This document shows, in pieces, positions 44,148-49,338 of a DNA stretch of 49,338 bases. Both the position numbers and the translations under genes were made by a program. Source of the stretch: Leptolinea sp. HRD-7 (lineage in GTDB: Bacteria; Chloroflexota; Anaerolineae; Anaerolineales; Anaerolineaceae); contig AP024710.1 in assembly GCA_024363285.1 (NCBI GenBank), positions 1,193,163-1,242,500 on the forward strand. Direction: 5' to 3'. Position 1 is the first letter of the stretch; each line of letters opens with the position of its first letter. The notes below the pieces were generated by a model, which was not told the DNA's origin, made no database searches, and worked only from the letters and a program-made list of their open reading frames with translations.

Positions 44148-45656
44148 CTATGGCAGTGTCAGAACACTTTGCCAGTTCTCGCCGATGATTACAGCCACGT
44201 CACCCGGCTGGTTGGGGTCATACTGACTGAATATTCGGTCAGGCGGAATTTGCATCAACTGAGCCAGGAATTTCATGGTGTACGGCTTACCGGAGTAATC
44301 GATCAACGACATCTGCCCGTAGGGTTGATTGGCATTGCCAACACCAACCACGTTCATACCAATGGATTGGAAGTAGGCGCCGGCGCGTTCAGCCAGTCCA
44401 CCGGTGGTTGTGCCGTTCTGAACCATCAGGCGGGCCTGTTCGTTGACCATCAACGTAGTGAGATCTGCCACAGAAATAGGCGTTGCGGTGGCAGCGGGGT
44501 CAGCCGGCGCTGCCGCGGCGGCCTGAGCTGTGTCCGCAACCGGTGTAGGCGCCAGCACAACAGGGGCAATAGGGCCACCGGAGGCAAAGATCGAATCTCG
44601 TACCACGCGGATCTTATCTGGATTGGGGATGAGGATTGAAAGCCCGTCAGCTGACATGGCGATCTGGCAGTCATCTGTTCCGATAATGGCCTGTTTGATG
44701 TTTTCCTTCGGAACTTTTTGCGCGGCCAGTGCCAGTTGAACCACCTGTGAAAGCGTTAGATTGGTGCGAAGCCCGGATGCAATATCCGAATACAACTTGG
44801 GCGACTTGGAGATCAGTTCGGGGAGTTTTCCAAGGTTAAATATCTGGTTGCGGACGGCCAGCATCACCTCTTGCTGACGCAGGGCGCGGTCGAAGTCACC
44901 GCCATCCGTGTGACGCTGGCGGGCATACGCCAGAGCATCGGCGCCGCACAGCGGCTGAGTTCCGGGCTGTAGTGTTTTGGTGTTTCCCTGACCAAGCGGG
45001 TCGATGGTAATTGGAACACGAACTTTGATGTCGATGCAGCCAATTTCATCAATGAATTTAACAAATGAATTGAAATCGATCTGGGCATAAAAATCGATCG
45101 GTACACCCAGGAATTGTTCCACCGTCTGAACAGCCAGGGCGGGACCGCCGCCGGGAAGTTTATTGACTTCACCCAGGTAATATGCGGTGTTAATTTTGCC
45201 GTAATCAAAACCGGGAATATACACCCACATATCGCGAGGGATAGACATCATACCGGCGGTGTTGGATATTGGATCGTAGGTCACCAGCATCATGCTATCG
45301 GTGCGTGAAGCCGGCTCATTGGCTTCCCAATCGCGGAAGTCCAGTCCCATTAACAGGGCGGTAACCCGGCGGGAACCATCCCAGGCTTTGGCCGCCGGGC
45401 CGTCGCCGGCTTGCATTGGCTGAGATGCCTGAGGCCCGGTTGGCACCTGAATGTTATCGGTTGACGTGCCGCCTGAAGCATCTACTGGCGCGCCGGGAAC
45501 ATCCGGCATTACCCACCCGGCAACGACATTCTTTACTATCGAAAATGCAATAATTGCCGTTCCAACAGCCAGGACGGCGAAAATAGAGAGAAGAACCGCG
45601 GTAACCCGGTCACCCTTCGGGCGGGGCCGCGCTGAGCGGTAATTAGATCTGGCCAT
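44148..45656 (-). CDS. LytR-CpsA-Psr (LCP) family protein
   Basis: The 502-aa protein has a membrane helix (~20-42), an LCP domain (~100-310) with LLMGLDFR, SRTDSMMLVTYDP, SIPRDMWVYIPG, and ADALAYARQRHTDGGDFDRALRQQ split near 245, and a C-terminal LytR_C-like domain (~400-500). LCP enzymes attach wall polymers to peptidoglycan outside the membrane; the Arg and Asp residues for pyrophosphate binding are present. It lies 82 bp after the Trm112-like gene. Confidence 0.92.
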   Translation of the reverse strand: MARSNYRSARPRPKGDRVTAVLLSIFAVLAVGTAIIAFSIVKNVVAGWVMPDVPGAPVDASGGTSTDNIQVPTGPQASQPMQAGDGPAAKAWDGSRRVTALLMGLDFRDWEANEPASRTDSMMLVTYDPISNTAGMMSIPRDMWVYIPGFDYGKINTAYYLGEVNKLPGGGPALAVQTVEQFLGVPIDFYAQIDFNSFVKFIDEIGCIDIKVRVPITIDPLGQGNTKTLQPGTQPLCGADALAYARQRHTDGGDFDRALRQQEVMLAVRNQIFNLGKLPELISKSPKLYSDIASGLRTNLTLSQVVQLALAAQKVPKENIKQAIIGTDDCQIAMSADGLSILIPNPDKIRVVRDSIFASGGPIAPVVLAPTPVADTAQAAAAAPADPAATATPISVADLTTLMVNEQARLMVQNGTTTGGLAERAGAYFQSIGMNVVGVGNANQPYGQMSLIDYSGKPYTMKFLAQLMQIPPDRIFSQYDPNQPGDVAVIIGENWQSVLTLP

Positions 45657-45738
45657 ACGAGTATGTTAATCCTATTAATCCGGGACAATGAAAGATGGTT
45701 TCCCGGATTGTTGCAAGAATGATACCACTAATATCGTT

Positions 45739-45960
45739 TTAGACAATTTTGGGTGGAGGAACAGGAAGCTGGTCAACAGCTGTGTTCAACCACTTATCAC
45801 CTTCATCGATCAGCATGACCGGAATATCTTCCACGATAGGGTATTTGCGGCCGCAATCTTTGCAGATAAGCCATGTATCTTTATGCAGGTCAAGCAATCC
45901 TTCTTTTTCGCGAACGCATGCCGGGCAGCGTAAAATATCCAACAATTCTTTTTTAACCAC
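45739..45960 (-). CDS. Trm112-like (UPF0434) zinc-ribbon protein
   Basis: The 73-aa protein has CPAC and CKDC pairs (~10-38) and ends in DIPVMLIDEGDKW, the Trm112/UPF0434 pattern. The start is GTG at 45960, which has GGAGG six bases before it and gives the usual VKKELLDILRCP start; the open frame extends 8 codons further without a ribosome site. Partners are usually methyltransferases. It is between VanW and LCP genes. Confidence 0.85.
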   Translation of the reverse strand: MVKKELLDILRCPACVREKEGLLDLHKDTWLICKDCGRKYPIVEDIPVMLIDEGDKWLNTAVDQLPVPPPKIV

Positions 45961-46021
45961 GTTGTGCCTCCAGAAGCAGATCAATTACTCAGGTGATTCA
46001 ACCGGATTCTACCACACGGGG

Positions 46022-47908
46022 TTATGGGGTTGGGGTCTGGGTCTCTTCTTCCGCTGAGGGAGTTGGAATCCCTTCTGTTCCCGGTCCGTAATCGAATACC
46101 GCCTGCCAGGGTTCATAATGGGTGTTGAATTCGTCTGAAAGGTAGGGTTCACCGTTGCGCGTTACCGTTCGACGGACATTCACATCGGCGCCGGCGGCTT
46201 CCCATTCCATTTGCACAATTTCACCTTTTTTTAGTTCTGGATTCTCTTTATATAACGGTTTTGGAGGATCCACGATGTTCATCGGTCCGCTGAAATCCGC
46301 TTTAACTTCGCGGCCGTCTTTGGTGGAATAAAACTTCCAGGTAATGCTGGATTTTTCCGGGTTGACATATGTTTCCATCAGCAGCCAGTAGCGTGTGTCG
46401 TTGGTGAAGCGGAAGTCAACCACAGGTACATATACTGTGGCATCCATACCGGCCATAAGCGGGTTGATGTGGTTTCCGACGGTTTTTTCATAGTATCCCA
46501 CCCGGTACGCGTGCGGGTGGCGTTCAACAATGGGGAAACCGGCAAAGAAAGCCGCGCGGAACAGCGTTGTACTCACCTGGCAAACGCCTCCGCCAACGCC
46601 TTTGATGGTCTTACCGCCGTATATGATCCAGGCTTCGGCAAAACCGTTATCCAGGCTGATATCACCCAGCCCTTTGGCCATAGAGAAAGTCTCACCGGGG
46701 GCGACAAGCAAGCCATGAAAACGAGCCGCGGCGGCAACAATATTTTGCACACGCTCCGGGCTGGATCCATAGAAGTACGTTGTTTCAGCCCGAACCAACT
46801 CTCTCACGCCCAGTGTTTCCGTAGTGGCATCGTCCTTTACATCGGGATTCTGATAATCAAAGACCAGAGTCACGTCGTGTTGGCCGGCCGCCACCTTTTG
46901 TTGGATCGCGCCGATCGTGGATGAAACGTTCAATGTGCGGCCGATCACCGCGGGTTCTAAAAGGTCGAGTTGTTTTTTCTGGTCATTGAAGATGAATCGC
47001 GCGTTACGTGCCAGAAGGTTGGTTTTGTTACCCAGGTTGTTCAGGTAGGGAACCAGTAGTTGATTGTTTAACTCCACCTGGTATACCGACCGTTCACCCT
47101 GCGGAACGCGGTGAAGTGTAAGCATGCCGGCTAATGTTTCTGGATCAATACTCCACGGTCCGGGCTGCTTACCTTCAGCCGGAGGCATGGTCAATGTGAA
47201 CGGGGTTGAAAGCACACTTTTTACTATGGCACCGGTTTTATCCACATCCACAATCGCCGGTTCCGTGGTCTGTACTATGAGGTCTACCGAACCGCTCATC
47301 ATGGTTTCCATCAGACCGCGAATTTTTTCCAGAGTGGCTGACTGGTTCATTTCGCGGCCGGTCTCGCCTGAGCGGATCTTTACCTCTACCCCGGTAATAT
47401 CGATGTTTGCTTCGATCAATGGATGATTGACCTGCGCGGCGATCTCACCCAGAACGCCGGCGGTAAGGCGTTGGTCAAAAATATAGGTAGGCGCGAGAAG
47501 TTTTCCACTGCGGGCGGACGACAGTTGTTCGTTCAATTTATGGAAATAAGAACCTTCACGGCCAATTTTGAAGGCGTTCTGAGCGGAAGTCTTCGGGTCG
47601 AGTGAAAGCCCAAGTTGTTCTGGTGTGTACGTCCATTTTTTATCCTGGTAAACGAGTTTTATTGAACCATTGCGAGGGTATGGAAATGAGATATTGATTA
47701 CCTGTTCCGCTTCGGCGGGTGTCAACCCGCCAAGATCCACACCCAGCATGGATACCCCGGGAAATATGCGTTCACGATACCAGGCTTGATACAGTATTGA
47801 GGTAACAAAAAAGAATATTAAGAAGAAAAAACAACCGGCAATCAGCGTGAGCAGAAGTTGAACCAGTAAATTGGATGAACCGGAACGGCGGGGTGCGTGA
47901 GCGGCCAT
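46022..47908 (-). CDS. VanW-family (YoaR-like) membrane-anchored wall protein
   Basis: The 628-aa protein has an N-terminal membrane helix (~14-40), two peptidoglycan-binding PG_binding_4-like regions (~50-330: VSMLGVDLGGLTPAEAE, and a second unit), then a VanW domain (~375-510) with APGETFSMAKGLG, KGVGGGVCQVSTTLF and HAYRVGYYE, and a G5-like end with a Thr/Pro tail. It probably acts outside the membrane on the wall. The VanW name comes from vancomycin clusters, but no van genes are here. A TATAAT 14 bp before the ATG could be its -10. Divergent from the rRNA promoters. Confidence 0.9.
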   Translation of the reverse strand: MAAHAPRRSGSSNLLVQLLLTLIAGCFFFLIFFFVTSILYQAWYRERIFPGVSMLGVDLGGLTPAEAEQVINISFPYPRNGSIKLVYQDKKWTYTPEQLGLSLDPKTSAQNAFKIGREGSYFHKLNEQLSSARSGKLLAPTYIFDQRLTAGVLGEIAAQVNHPLIEANIDITGVEVKIRSGETGREMNQSATLEKIRGLMETMMSGSVDLIVQTTEPAIVDVDKTGAIVKSVLSTPFTLTMPPAEGKQPGPWSIDPETLAGMLTLHRVPQGERSVYQVELNNQLLVPYLNNLGNKTNLLARNARFIFNDQKKQLDLLEPAVIGRTLNVSSTIGAIQQKVAAGQHDVTLVFDYQNPDVKDDATTETLGVRELVRAETTYFYGSSPERVQNIVAAAARFHGLLVAPGETFSMAKGLGDISLDNGFAEAWIIYGGKTIKGVGGGVCQVSTTLFRAAFFAGFPIVERHPHAYRVGYYEKTVGNHINPLMAGMDATVYVPVVDFRFTNDTRYWLLMETYVNPEKSSITWKFYSTKDGREVKADFSGPMNIVDPPKPLYKENPELKKGEIVQMEWEAAGADVNVRRTVTRNGEPYLSDEFNTHYEPWQAVFDYGPGTEGIPTPSAEEETQTPTP

Positions 47909-47954
47909 AGTACGAAAATTATAACCCGTGTAAATGAGTTAGACCATTTTTCAC

Positions 47955-48397
47955 GAAAACCCTTGACGAAAGAGAGAAAGGGAGTAAACTTCAGCGCGCA
48001 GTAGAGAGAGGAAGATTTCGCCGGGGGGGGGCAAATCGATAACAAGAGAAGAGGAAGCTTCTGAGAGAGAGAGCCTGAGAGAAAACCCCTTGACAAAGGG
48101 GAGATAAGCGGGTAAACTCAAAGTCCCTAAGTTGGAAGACGGTTTCGCTGGAGACGGCAAATCGGTAACAGAAGAAAGGGGCAGAGCCCTGAAAGCGTCG
48201 CTGAGAGAGCCGATGTTGAACGAGAGAAGACATCGGTATTTTCGTCTGAAAGAGGCACTTGACAGGGTGAGAGGAAGCGGATAAAATCTTGCTCCTTGAA
48301 ATAGAGAGCACCTTAACAACTGAAAAGTGATAGGAAGAGAGCGATACCCTGTCGTTCTAAAAAATCCGTAAACTAAAAACTCGAAAGAGTATAAATT
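47955..48397 (+). promoter_or_regulatory. rRNA leader with three tandem promoters
   Basis: P1: TTGACG (47963-47968), 16 bp, TAAACT (47985-47990). P2: TTGACA (48090-48095), 17 bp, TAAACT (48113-48118). P3: TTGACA (48259-48264), 17 bp, TAAAAT (48282-48287). P1 and P2 are each preceded by GAAAACCC and followed by a shared GCAAATCGxTAACA at the same distance, so this part is a duplicated unit of about 126 bp. TGCTC...GAGCA after P3 may be a small hairpin. No gene lies in this stretch. Confidence 0.8.

Positions 48398-49338
<941 letters not shown>

Noticed and set aside
46022..47908. VanW protein as part of a vancomycin-resistance cluster
   Set aside because: No van ligase, dehydrogenase or two-component genes nearby; VanW-domain wall proteins are common outside such clusters.

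Overview
The window looks like a chromosomal segment of a Chloroflexota bacterium, most likely Anaerolineae. The evidence is the partial 16S rRNA gene at the right end, the ferredoxin-dependent 2-oxoacid oxidoreductase of an anaerobe, and the set of envelope proteins (LCP, VanW/YoaR-type, LysM lipoprotein, DUF3160). The assignment rests on reading the sequence, not on a database search.

Layout. 1-9.6 kb: a truncated PEP-utilising (rifampicin-phosphotransferase-like) enzyme, a DUF2974 alpha/beta hydrolase bracketed by five copies of an 84-bp inverted-repeat element, then a leftward four-subunit 2-oxoacid:ferredoxin oxidoreductase operon, a thiolase and a LysM lipoprotein. 9.8-19 kb: a fluoride-response island, the highlight of the window. 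19-31.9 kb: a V4R protein, a nine-copy 50-bp tandem repeat, a PBP1-like protein that has lost its catalytic residues, urocanate hydratase with two small membrane proteins, an HD phosphohydrolase, ACT and PilZ proteins, CapA, DUF3160 and an FG-GAP-like protein. 32-41.8 kb: a GH1 glycosidase, two SDR genes around a TetR regulator with visible operators, Elp3, a methyltransferase, a nucleosidase, a glycosyltransferase, PncC, and a membrane protein with a winged-helix regulator. 41.8-49.3 kb: a C11 protease, LCP protein, Trm112-like protein and VanW protein, then a triple rRNA promoter and the first ~940 nt of 16S rRNA.

The fluoride island has five fluoride (crcB-motif) riboswitches within about 7.5 kb. 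Each keeps the AGCGATGAxGCTCGCT start, a small P2 hairpin followed by CTGAT, and the pseudoknot strand. They precede (A) two uncharacterised small genes, (B) an uncharacterised 293-aa protein, (C) enolase, (D) an operon of two MutS-like ATPases plus a small coiled-coil protein, and (E) crcB with a DUF190/4xCBS protein. B/C and D/E are head-to-head pairs. The pseudoknot strand is also the left arm of a downstream hairpin, a clear intrinsic terminator in A, C and D and a Shine-Dalgarno-sequestering stem in B. This suggests fluoride switches the whole island on: export by CrcB, replacement of the fluoride-sensitive enzyme enolase, and an undescribed module of MutS-like ATPases plus two paralogous small proteins. 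The island is visibly more AT-rich than its flanks.

No tRNA, CRISPR array, transposase or phage gene was found.
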